Below, piece by piece: positions 33,340 to 43,329 of a stretch of 64,000 nt of DNA (its first letter is position 1; each line of letters begins with the position of its first letter). The translations under genes and the position numbers were made by a program. Location of the stretch: assembly GCA_029747015.1 (NCBI GenBank), contig JAKOGI010002803.1, forward strand, positions 1-64,000, written 5' to 3'. Under the pieces are notes generated by a model. It was given only the letters and a program-made list of their open reading frames with translations, was not told the origin of the DNA and did not search any database. This stretch comes from Carnegiea gigantea (Eukaryota; Streptophyta; Magnoliopsida; Caryophyllales; Cactaceae).

Positions 33340-34750
33340 CCTATTGTTGCATTCATTACAAAAATGTCATACCTCTCCGCATGCCCAACATTTGCAGTTG
33401 TTTTTCCCTGCCAAACACTCGGCTACTTACCTAAAAAAACCTGCGTTTTTTAGGAATTGGCTGATTGTAATATTTTCTTTTATATTTCTCGCCCCTTTGC
33501 CTATTAAAGCTCTTTTTCTTATAAAATTTTCTCTTTCTTCTATTTTTAGGTTCTTTTTCACATTGATGAGGTGAATCCCAACAACTTAGGAATTGCTTCT
33601 TAATTTTCTTTTGTTTATAGAGATCAAGCCATTGGTCATTGCCCATTTTCTTAGATAAGAGATTCTCGATCTAAGAGTATCAATGATATTTGTTCGTTCA
33701 AGCTATGCAATGTATTTTTCATTAATTAACGAATTTATCGGATATGACAATTTATCATAGAACATACCAAGATTAGTTTCATTATGCTCAATTTTGTAAT
33801 AATATTGACTAAATTCAGCAATATAATTTTTCAGATATCTCATATCCCATAATTCTATATTATTAATCTTTCTCTACCATTCTCTCGCCTTTTCTTCAGA
33901 ATCTAGTTTAGCTCCGATAAGTTCGGTTTGAATTTCCTTGCATAGATTTTTAAACATAACAGTTGGGGTTGCCATCATTCTTGCCATATTCATTTAATGA
34001 ATCATACCAGTCAGCTACAGTGATAGAAAAATTATGTTCAATGTAATTAAGGAAATTTGCATCAGTCCATGTAGTGTTTAGGTTCATACCTCGTTTCCAA
34101 TGTTCAAACATTTGTTCTCTATTATGAGCTCTATCTATATTTAAAATGTATCCAGTCTGCTTAATTGCAGTAAGGCCAACTTCTTCAAAAGTTGTAGTTT
34201 TTCTTGGGATGAACCCAAAAGAAAAATTGGTTGTTCGTCCTGCTGGAACATACCTAGGTCTTATAAAATGAGTATTTCTTCTAGAAGGTTCACTAAATTA
34301 TTCAGGTTTAGGAACAATATTATTAACCAGATTGGTCTCTATCTCATCTAAGTCAAGTTCTTCTCCAATTTCATTAATTGCATCTTCAACAGCCATTTTA
34401 CGATATTTTTTATCCAATTTCCTTCTAATTTCTTCTAAGAGTATAGCATTAAGATCTTCTAACTTGCTTAGGTTCATTTGCTTGGATATTTCTTCTTTAA
34501 ATTGAACATTATTAGTCTCTTCATTATCATCAAATAATACGTCATGTTTGTCATTAATTGCACCAATAATTTTGTTTAATTCTCATGAATTCTGTTCTTT
34601 CTCGAACATATTCGGTAGTTGCTCAAGAGTTATTGCTTATACTCTATCTTCTTCTTCTTCTTCTTTTTGCCTTTTTAGCCGATTTTTCATCTGATTTTTT
34701 CCTACTTCTGTTTGGATTTTATTACATGTAAAGGAAATGAAATCTTATTT
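33340..34750 (-). pseudogene. Viral coat-protein-like region with zinc knuckle
   Basis: The knuckle is at about 33345-33396: on the minus strand the order is CKCWACGE, a stop, HFCNEC, so the CCHC ligands are there but a TGA lies inside. A Lys/Arg-rich segment precedes it (33431-33646). Upstream, to about 34750, are short pieces of acidic and Leu-rich sequence consistent with the coat-protein core and an N-terminal coiled region, but with many stops. The capsid packages the viral genome. Confidence 0.65.
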
Positions 34751-35071
34751 TTTGAATTTTGGAAAGGATATTCATGCTGAAATGGAGTGCTAATATTTAA
34801 AGTAGCTTTTTCGTTATGTCTTACTTCATTAACTAGAGAAAAGTGAATTACAGATATTTGTTTCCTAAGCTCCTTGACTTCGTTCCTAATCTTAGCTCAT
34901 TCTACTTTTAATTCTAAAATTATATCGGTGATATAGTTTAATTCGGGTGCTATTGGAGAAAGGTCTTCCAGTCAGTGAACAATATGTGAATAATTTGGTC
35001 CAAAGCAAGCAAGTGATGATTCTAACATTAATCACAGTTAATTAGCTTAATTAATCATTAATTAGCTTAAT

Positions 35072-36240
35072 CACTACTAAAAAATATGTTTCCTCTGACG
35101 AAAAATGTCGACCAGAAAAGAGACAATCGGATAGGCCGGCGGACATGGCGACGGAAGGACGGAAAAAGCAGAAATGGCAGAAGGATTATCCGACGGACAA
35201 ATATTCTGCCGGAAATTCCGACGGAATCTGATGGTTCCGACGAAAATTCTGTCGGACCTCTGGTCAAAGTTGACCAGTTTTCTGCAGAAAAGGCGAGAAA
35301 GTTTTTCCAAAAAAGATTCCTTGCCCGACAGAATATTCCGTCGGACCGCTCTGCTCGACGGAATATTCCGTCGAACAAAGAATAGTTAACTTACCAACCC
35401 GAGTTCGTATTTATTTTGGATGGTGAAATAGAGAGAGAGGCAGCGCACGAGTTAGAGAGAGGGGGGGCGCTGTGGGTCGCCGTCGTGAGCTTGCCGCCGG
35501 CCGCCGCCGCCACCCACTTTGTCACCGGCAACCCAATTCCACCACCAAATTCCTCTTGTAATTTCAAGTAAGTGGTTTGTTTAGTTTGTAGTAAATTTTT
35601 CGATGAATTTGACAAATTTGAGATAGAATTTAACAATTATGTGATAATTTGTGTTGGTTGTTGAAATTTTATTAAGTTATTTGTATATTTTGGGTTTTGA
35701 ATTTGCTTGTGTTGATGTGAATATGAAAGTTTACTATGTAAGTGTTGTTTGTTTAGTTTGTAGTAGATATTTTGATGAAATTGAGAAATTAGAGTTACAA
35801 TTTAACAACTATATGGTAATTTGTGTTAGTCGTAGAAACTTTATTGAGTAATTGACAGATTTTGGATTTCAAATGTGGTTTTGGGCTGGCTCAGGGTGCC
35901 CAATTTTTTAAAAAAAATTTTTAAAAATTTCAACTGATTCCGTCGGAATTTTCAATTTTTCTGTTTTTTTTAAAATTGCTTCAGATGGAGCCGACAGACC
36001 TTTTAGCCGTCAGATGCAAGCTGTTCTGTTGGTATTCCCGTCGGAACCGATTCTCACAGCATCCGTTCTCCGTCGGAACAGTGTCGACGGAATGTTATAT
36101 TCCATCGCAACATGGCCCCGACCCGCTATATTCCGACGGCTTATTTCGGTCGGCGATTCCATCGAAAAATCATTCCTCCTACGAAAAAGTTATTTTTTCG
36201 GTTGGAATATCCGTCGAAAAAATCATATTTTTTAGTAGTG
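35072..36240. mobile_element. CACTA (En/Spm) non-autonomous element
   Basis: 1169 bp with terminal inverted repeats that start CACTACTAAAAAATATG and, on the right, end with the reverse of CACTACTAAAAAATATG. The flank AAT is duplicated at 35069-35071 and 36241-36243, the 3-bp duplication of CACTA elements. Subterminal regions contain many direct and inverted copies of a TCCGTCGGAA/TTCCGACGGA motif, the usual transposase-binding array. The short ORFs in it (35067-35389, 35976-36251) are composed of these repeats. No transposase. Confidence 0.93.
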
Positions 36241-36267
36241 AATTATCTTAATTATTTTCGATCACAT

Positions 36268-36280
36268 GGCTCCAATACCA
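36268..36280 (-). other. Viral tRNA-Met-like primer site
   Basis: Minus strand TGGTATTGGAGCC, two mismatches from the TGGTATCAGAGCC primer site that marks position 1 of caulimovirid genomes. It lies 28 bases outside the CACTA element. Confidence 0.65.
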
Positions 36281-36480
36281 ATTGAAAGAGGGCCTCGAGT
36301 AGTACTTATAAGAAAATTTTTATATGCACAAATTTTAGATTTTCGAAAGTAAGTTTTTAAGCATTTAGGCTAAAATGCAAATATGAAAAGTTTAAGGGTT
36401 AAAAAGAAAATGCAAAAAGTGAAAGGTCCCCTTAAAATAGTTTTCATAAAATCAGGGTACCCTAGAGTCATAAATTGTAA
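36281..36480 (-). repeat. Right inverted terminal region of the 8.5-kb unit
   Basis: The stretch 36281-36440 recurs in direct orientation at 36569-36730 (GAGGG.CTCGAGT.GTACTTATAAGAAAATTTT and AAATGCAAATATGAAAAGTTTAAGGG). The part 36420-36477 is the inverted partner of 28278-28330. Confidence 0.8.
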
Positions 36481-36504
36481 AATAAAAAATATCACTGTCA
36501 GGTG

Positions 36505-36815
36505 TCCCATTTTGTGTAGAAATTATAATTAAGGGACCATGTTATTAGAATATATTTAAAAGGACAATTGAAAGAGGGTCTCGAGTGGTACTTATAAGAA
36601 AATTTTCGCATGCAAATATTTTAGATTTTTAAAAGTAAGTTTTAAGGATTTGAGCTAAAATGCAAATATGAAAAGTTTAAGGGCTAAAAAGAAAATGCAA
36701 ACAGTGAACAGGCCCCTTAAAATGGTTTCCATATAATATTGCCCCTTTTAAATATATTCTAATAATATGGTCCCCTAATTATAATTTTCACATAAAGTGG
36801 AGTACCTCGCAATAA
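36505..36815. repeat. Foldback structure at the right end of the unit
   Basis: Arms of about 60 bp at 36508-36570 and 36738-36806 are inverted relative to each other; each contains an ATTAGAATATATTTAAAAGG-like block and a GTCCC.TAATTATAATTT block in inverse order. The loop is the second copy of the 160-bp segment found at 36281-36440. Confidence 0.8.
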
Positions 36816-36822
36816 TATTTCC

Positions 36823-37720
36823 TTGTGAGAAAGTTGAGGAAGGATATTTTTATATCACAGAACCAATTTGGTTTTATGCCCAGCAGGTCGACCACAGAAG
36901 TGGTTTACCTCCTTAGAAGGCTCATGGGATTGTACAGGGATAGAAAGGTAGATCTTCACATGGTGTTCATTGGCCTGAAACAAGCATATGATAGAGTTCC
37001 GTATGAAGTATTATGGAGATCTTGGAATAGAAAGGAGTGTCACCTGTGTATATTCAAGTTATGAAGGATATGTATAAGGGAGGGAGGGTGTGCGTTAGGA
37101 CGTTAGGAGGGGTTACCAATGACTTCTATGTTGGTATGAGCCTACGTCAGGGTTCCAGTTTAAGCCCTGTTCCTTTCACTTAGGTCATGGATGAACTTAC
37201 GAAAAGGGATTCAAGATTAGTTACCATGGTATATGTTATTTACAGATGACATTGTTCTTATTGATGAGACTAGAGATTGAGTTAATGATAAGTTAGAGCA
37301 ACAGAGACATAATACTAGAGTCTAGTGGTTTGAGAGTATATAGATCGAAAACTAAATACCTACATTGTCGTTTCAGTAGAAGAGAAGAGGAGGGGGGAGA
37401 AGTCACAATTGATAGGATGACAATGCTATAGGTTGAGAAGTTTAAATATCTAGGCTCGATCATTCAACAGAAAGGAGATATTGATGGAGATATTAACCAA
37501 CACATAAAAGTGCATTAGCAAAAATGGAAGTATGCTTCAGGTGTGCTTTGTGATAAGAAGATACCTGTAGGATTAAAAGATTGGCCTATAAAAAAGACAT
37601 AGATTCAAAGACACAAGTTCAAAGGTCAATGATAGCACAAATGAGGATGATTAGATGGATGTGTAGTTATACGAGAGTGGATAGAATTAGCAATGAAATA
37701 ATTAGAGAGATAGTTAAAGT
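36823..37720 (+). pseudogene. RTE LINE 2, 3' fragment of RT
   Basis: Continues the RT cut at 28275. 36825-37064 reads LRKDIFISQNQFGFMPSRSTTEVVYLLRRLMGLYRDRKVDLHMVFIGLKQAYDRVPYEVLW, with the RT-A Asp region altered (KQAYD after IGL). It goes on with a TNDFYVGMSLRQG block (37115-37160) and, in shifted frames, IDETRD and VNDKLEQ near 37255-37300, FRCAL and NEIIREIVKV. It stops within the ORF at 37715-37720, so the usual LINE tail is missing, and joins Athila sequence through the shared bases AAAGT. Confidence 0.87.
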
Positions 37721-39058
37721 TAGCAAAAAATACTTGGCAATGTGAGACCACTAGGGATGAGAGCTTTGGTACATGAATTAATAGCCAAAAGGGATGGATT
37801 CATGCGGTGGTGGACATTAGTCACACTACAGATATTGACACTTGTTTGGCTGCCCTTAGGAACATGTTAAAGGGTTTGGTTATGTTCCAAGCATTGAACA
37901 ATTTTCCCCCTCCGAAATGATTTCATCTCCGCAATGTTAATCTTCTAATCATGCTCTAAATGCATGTCCTTTATTCGCCCAACAATTGTTTACAAGCTAA
38001 GAGCAGAGACAAGTGATTACGACTTTCAAAAGGCTGAAGTTTGACTCCTATTCTCCTACATACAAACCGAGGTGGTCTAAGTACCCTAATTTTTCCTAGA
38101 TCAGCCAATATGCTTTGATGCCTAATGCTCAAAGCGGTGGTTTCTAAGGTAACATCTTCACTTTTTCTTACTAAAGGTTACTATCCCAAGGAGCATACAA
38201 TGCTCCAAGAAGGCCTGATATTTAACTGATTGTTACTCAATCTTATCCCCATCCTGATTACAATGATTTTGACAAAGTGACAAGAGACTGATGATATGGA
38301 GAGAATGACGAGAGAGCTTAAGAGTCTAATGAAAAGATGATGAAGACAATGAGTGAACAATTTACTTAATTAGCCATGTTAAGTAGGGAATGAGGGACCT
38401 TTCCTAGTCCACTCAAAGTGAACGAAGGGGGGGAATATTCTTCTTCTTTTGACTCAAATGATACAAGGAAAGTAAATGTTGTAATCTCTTTAAGGTCAGA
38501 TAAGAAGGTTGACGTCCATGTGGTTGCATCCCCTCCCCTATCTTCTTCTCTTTCGTCTTCTGAAAATTATGATCTATATGATGTGCTCCCCTTCCCCATT
38601 TAATCCCCTTTCTTTTAGGGTTATGGAGACCCTAAGGACAATGAGTCCAACATTGACTTTACTCCTTCTAGGGCCATTCTAACCTCTTACCCTTGTGCTC
38701 CTAAGCCTACTCCCCTTTCTTTGATTGATTAAAGGGGAAGAAAATCCAATCTGATGTTGATAAGATGAGAGAAACCTGCTCCAAACTCAACATCAACATC
38801 CTTCTCCGTGATGTGATACAACAAATGACCCCTATGCTTGTTTTCCTAAGGATTTGTGTACCACCAAGTAGGCTACTAATGTACCTAATAGACCCTTTTT
38901 AGCGCTTAATGCGAGCTCAATCATATCGAACCTAGTTCCCATCAAGTGTAAGGACCTGGGATGTCCCACCATCTTAGTTGTGATTAGAAATCACTACATA
39001 CACAACGTAGTACTTGACCCTTGGAGTTAGTGTTAACTTTTTACCCTTTGCAGTGTAC
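37716..39058 (+). repeat. Athila gag-to-protease segment, right copy of the duplication
   Basis: Same-orientation copy of 26521-27824. Here it runs without a break into the protease region at 39059. The LINE 2 junction is at its left edge with five bases of microhomology. Confidence 0.88.
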
Positions 39059-39370
39059 GAAAGGTTGGGTTTTGGGGAGCTCAAACCCACCAAAATGGTC
39101 CTTTATTTAGCCGATTGTTCTACTAGGATTCTCAAAGAATAGTTGATGATGAGTTAATCAGGATATGAGAATTTATATTTCCATTTGACTTTTTTGTGCT
39201 AGAGACCGAGGTTGTCGTGAGCCTTGAAAATGAAATACTGGTCATTTTTGATCAACCATTTCTTTCTACTTTAGATGCTCTCATTAATTGTACGGATTGG
39301 GAAAAGAAGTTAACTTTTGGGAATATGACAATGGAATAGAATATGTTTAATCTCTAAAATTAAAGCAACC
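39059..39370 (+). pseudogene. Athila protease region
   Basis: Begins RLGFGELKPTKMVLYLADCSTRI (39062-39130), then in a shifted frame FIFPFDFFVLETEVV, ILVIFDQPFLSTLDALI and KKLTFGNMTME (39170-39340). This order matches the Athila protease, whose usual GRPFL is changed to DQPFL here. One frameshift near 39130-39160 and a stop near 39338 break it. Confidence 0.75.
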
Positions 39371-39609
39371 TCTGGGATTTGGTGATTGGAGCACCCTACC
39401 TTTAATTAGACAAGTGACTTTTCTTTGGAAGAGATGGAATTTAATCATGAAAGGGAATTAATGTTGTGTTTGTATGAGTCATTTTCTGTGGAATATGAGT
39501 CAAAATATGATACATTTGCATTTGATGTGAATGTGATGACTTGTTACATGTATCCATTCTCACATCCATCTCTTCTCCCTGATCTCTATCTCATGAGGCA
39601 CTACCTAAT

Positions 39610-41130
39610 TTGATGCCATCTTCATCTCTTGTATTGAAGCCCCTTCCTAATATGCTTAAATATGCATTCCAGATAAGTCCTTTTTATGTGATAATCGCTA
39701 ATAACTTAAACTCATACCATGAAACCCAAGTGCTTAAGTTGTTAAGCCAAAACAAAAAGGCTTTAGGGTGGACCTTTGAAGACATTAGAGGTATTAATCC
39801 TACCATTGTACAACATATGATTCACCTTAAGGACAATGCTAAACCATATTGTATTAGATAAAGAAGGTTAAAGCCTATGCTATAAGTAGTGAGAAAGGAA
39901 CTTCTTAAGTGGTTGGATCATGACATTTATTTATCCCCTTTTGGATGGTGAGTGGGTAACCCTATCTAATTCATTCCTAAAAAGACCAGTATCACTATGG
40001 TTAAGAATGATAAGGATGAGCTTATTCCTATAAGAATCTAATCCAAGCGGAGGGTATGCACTGATTATCAGAAGTTGAATTTTGCCACTAGAAAGGATCA
40101 CTTCCTTCTACCTTCTTGGATCAAATGTTAGAAAGGTTAGTCGGGCGATCTTTTATTGTTTCCATGACAATTGTTCCGACTGCACCCAAATTCTTATTGC
40201 CCTGAAGACTAAGAAAAAACCACATTTAGATGCCCCTTTGGCACTTGTACCTTTAGGAAGATGTCATTTAATTTATGCAATGCTTCGGTCACCTTTCAAA
40301 GGTGTATGATCTCCATATTGTCTAATCTGGTTCAGAAATACTTTGTAAGTTTTATGGATAACTTCTCCATTTACAAAGATTGTTTTGATAATTACTTGAC
40401 TAACTTGGGAAAAATGTTAAAAAGGTGTTGGGATAAGCATTTGAACATTAATTGGAAAAAATGTCATGTCATGGTTAAAAGTGGAGTTGTCTTGGGTCAT
40501 ATAATTTCAAATAATGGGATAGAGGTGGAAAATGCCAAGGTGGATTTGATTACAAACCTTCCCATACCCACTTGTGTGAAAGACATATGTTCTTTTCTCA
40601 GATATGCTGATTTTTACCAGAGATTTATTAAGAACCTTAATAAGATTGCTAGTTCGTTGTGCTCACTCATCGCCAAGGATGTGCCTTTCCACTTCTTCAA
40701 AGAGTGTAAAGTAGCATTTACAAAGCTTAAGGAGGCATTAACGACCACACCCATCTTGCATACTCTTATTTAGGGAGAACGATTTGAACTCATGTGTGAT
40801 GCATCCGACTACGTGGTATGGGTAGTTTTGGGTCAAAGAATTGATAAGAAACCTCATGTACTTCACTATACAAGTCATACTTTGAATGAAGCGCAAGTAA
40901 ATACACCGTAATCAAGAAGGAGTTTCTAGTGATTGTCTTAGGATTTAAAAAGTTTAGGCCTTACCTCATAGGGTCTCATGTGGTTGTGTTTCACCAACCA
41001 TGCTGCTTTGAAACACCTTTTTGAGAAAAAAGATACAAAACCTAGACTCATTTGATGGATCATGGTACTTCATGAGTTTAATTGTGCAATTAATGATTGG
41101 AATCTAAAAATTCCATAGCCAACCATCTTT
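39610..41130 (+). pseudogene. pol: Athila reverse transcriptase and RNase H
   Basis: Starts with LKPLPNMLKYAF and NKKALGWTFEDIRGINPTIVQHMI (39610-39861). Further motifs are FIPKKTSITMVKN (39968-40010), RRVCTDYQKLNFATRKDHF (40050-40100) and CHLIYAMLRSPF/FNLCNASVTFQRCM. The catalytic box lies in FMDNFSIYKDCFDNYLTNL (40351-40405): the second Asp of the usual pair is Asn. GVVLGHIISNNGIEV and FLRYADFYQRFIKNLNKIA follow. RNase H begins with FELMCDASDYVVWVVLGQ (40786-40840). TAA 40771, two frameshifts and later stops inactivate it. The motif set fits Athila. Confidence 0.88.
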
Positions 41131-41207
41131 CCAGGATTGTGATTGATGATGCATGTGAGATCCTATTTTTGAATGTTTTCTAGATGAACAACTCTTTAGG
41201 GCTCAAT

Positions 41208-42480
41208 TAGAGCTGTAGTATGCTGATATTGTCAATTACTTCTCATGGGAGAAATGCCTAGGAAATGGACTAAAGATGCTGAAGAACATTTCCTTGTAAT
41301 GATTAGGTTTTTCACAAGGGATGACCCCTATTTGTTCAAGTATTGCTAAGAACAAATCATTAGGAGATATGTGCCTGATGGCCAAATTATTAGTGTCCTA
41401 TCTTTTTGCATGATCATGCATATAGGGAACACTTTAGTGGGAGGAAACCAATGAAAAATTTGTCCAATGTGGTTTCTGTTGGTCAACCCTGTTCAAAGAT
41501 GCCCACAAGTATTGCAAACGATGCATGCGTTGTTAACAATTAGGCAAGGTTGGTAGGAAAGACATAATGCCGCTTTCTCCCATCATTATAGTTGATATAA
41601 TTGATGTGTGGGCAATTAATTTTGTGAGGTTATTTCCCAATTCATTTGGGAATGAGTATATTGCTTTGTGTGTTCTTTTGTGTGTTGATTATGTGTCCAA
41701 GTGAATTAAGGAAATTCTCACAAGGACAAATGAAATTAGAATGGTCTTTAGATTCCTACAGGAGAACATCTTTACCCTTTATAGGATGTGCCATGCTATC
41801 ATAAGTGACCAAGGGACCAGTTTAACAATGAGTCATTTGATACCCTGTTAAGATGGCATTCCAACATCCACCCACTTCCTACCCTATATCATCCTCAAAC
41901 AAATGGTCATTTGGAATTGTCTAATTGATAAAATCAAGAAAATCCTGGAGAAGACCATGACCAGATGAATTGATTAATGCTTTGCAGGCCTTTCAGACAG
42001 TGTTTAAGACTCTCGTAGGCATGTCACTTTATAGAATGGCCTATGGTCATCCTTGTCATTTACTCGTTGAGCTTAGGCATTGAGCTTGGTGGGCAATGAA
42101 GACTCTCAATTATGATTTGGATGCCACTGGTAAGTAGAAGAAGTTGAGTTTGAATGAACTAGAGGAGATAAGGAGAGAGGCATATGAGACCACTCAGTTG
42201 ACAAAGGAGAAAGATAAAACTTTTCATGATAAACGCATCAATAGGAATCAGTCTTTCTGGGGAAAGAAGCTCCTTACATGACTCTAAACTTCGCCTATTT
42301 CTTGGAAAGCTTAAGTCTAGGTGGACCCTGTCCTTTTGTTGTGGTAAAAGTGTTTCCCAATGTTGCAATTGAAATTAAGGAACCGGCTAAGGATCACAAA
42401 TTCAAGGTTAACGGGCATAGGATGAAGTCCTTCTTGGAAATGCCTAGTGAAAAGAATATGGAGTGTCTTTTACTCCACTA
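41208..42480 (+). pseudogene. Athila integrase
   Basis: After stop-laden pieces, the zinc-binding part ends in CKRCMRC (41515-41535). The catalytic core follows: SPIIIVDIIDVWAINFV and FPNSFGNEYIALCVLLCVDYVSK (41576-41700), then IISDQGTS (41800-41825), where plant Ty3 integrases have the second Asp. The C-terminal module is open in 42278-42481, with GPCPFVVVKVFPNVAIEIKEP and KVNGHRMKSFL, and ends at TAA 42479. There are many stops between. Confidence 0.82.
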
Positions 42481-42489
42481 ACCTCCTTC

Positions 42490-43320
42490 CCTTTGTTGGT
42501 CAAGGTCCCATCTTCTTATATATTAGTTTATACTTATGAACATGTTGGAGTTATGTGTATGTTGAAAAATGGAAAAGAACTAAAACAAATGAGAAAGGAA
42601 AAAGGAGAAAAAAAGACAAAAGTAAATAAAAATTAAGAAAAAGAGAGTAAGTGGGCATGGAATAAAACATGGAAAACAACAGAGAGCGAAGAAAAGAGAA
42701 GAGAAAAATAAGAGAAAGAGTTGAAATGATGAAAAATGTTAAGTAGAAAAATGGCACCAGTAGCCCATGTTAAGTGGAATTCCTGTACCGCAAGAAGTAA
42801 AGAAAAAATAGTGTCACGGAGATTTACATAGCTGTCCCTTGCCTAGCAGAATGACCGTGTCACATATGAATTCCCAGTATGCTAAACAGAGAAATGGCAT
42901 GGGTAGCCCATCCCGCACGGCATGCCTATAATACCTCTAGCTAGCCACAAAACTCTACTTTTCTTTCTTCCTTCTTCATTTTTCCTTCATTTTTCTCTGT
43001 GCTTTCTTTCTCTATTTGAAATCCTCCTCATTTTCACTCTCATTCTCCACTCAAATCCCTATAAATCCTCCAATTTTCTCACATATTCTTCTAATTATAC
43101 TCATAAAAGCCCATTCTCCATAAAAATTTCACCCCAAATTCATCCCTTTCTTCCACCCTATTCACCCACTTTCTCTCTCTAAAATCGTAACCTACATTGT
43201 TGTGGTTGAAGGCAATTGAGAAAGAAAGCTTGTCACTTGACCTCGTTTCAACCCAAAATCAAGCTTGAAAAGGCAATTTGGAGTATAAGAAAATAGATAC
43301 ATCAACTCCATCTGTTCAAG
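42490..43320. other. Athila spacer between pol and the env-like ORF
   Basis: Purine-rich (42560-42740), then pyrimidine-rich (42955-43180) non-coding sequence. The short ORFs here follow the skewed composition and have no recognised domain. Confidence 0.55.
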
Positions 43321-43329
43321 CATTCCAAC

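Larger units (their letters stand above)
28880..36280 (-). mobile_element. Endogenous pararetrovirus, solendo/cavemovirus-like
   Basis: A nearly genome-length, heavily mutated caulimovirid copy on the minus strand. Reading from 36280 downward: tRNA-Met-like primer site, leader (with a CACTA element in it), a coat-protein-like region with zinc knuckle, a movement-protein-like region, protease, RT, RNase H, a further ORF, then a promoter with TATA box and a poly(A) signal. Coat before movement protein, with polymerase in a following frame and one more ORF downstream, is the arrangement known for cavemoviruses and solendoviruses; badnaviruses have movement protein first. Without the CACTA element it spans about 6.2 kb. 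No frame is intact. Confidence 0.8.
28276..36822. mobile_element. 8.5-kb unit with inverted ends, carrying a pararetrovirus
   Basis: The unit lies exactly between TTGAGAGA (28268-28275) and TTGTGAGA (36823-36830). Removing it and one flank restores the RTE LINE 2 reading across the site. The left end, with CTAGGGTACCTTGATTTTATG, is inverted relative to 36420-36477 and, more distantly, to the extreme right end near 36740-36812. The inverted ends and 8-bp flank suggest a DNA transposon of hAT or Mutator type. Whether the virus arrived inside it or inserted later cannot be decided. Confidence 0.6.

Noticed and set aside
35067..35389. Several overlapping Arg/Phe-rich ORFs on both strands
   Set aside because: They are frames through the TCCGTCGGAA subterminal repeats of the CACTA element.
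40082..40309. 75-residue ORF considered as a separate gene
   Set aside because: It overlaps Athila RT motifs that continue in the neighbouring frame.
42551..42757. Phe/Leu-rich ORF on the minus strand, possibly a membrane protein
   Set aside because: Complement of an A/G-rich Athila spacer; no start context or conserved motif.
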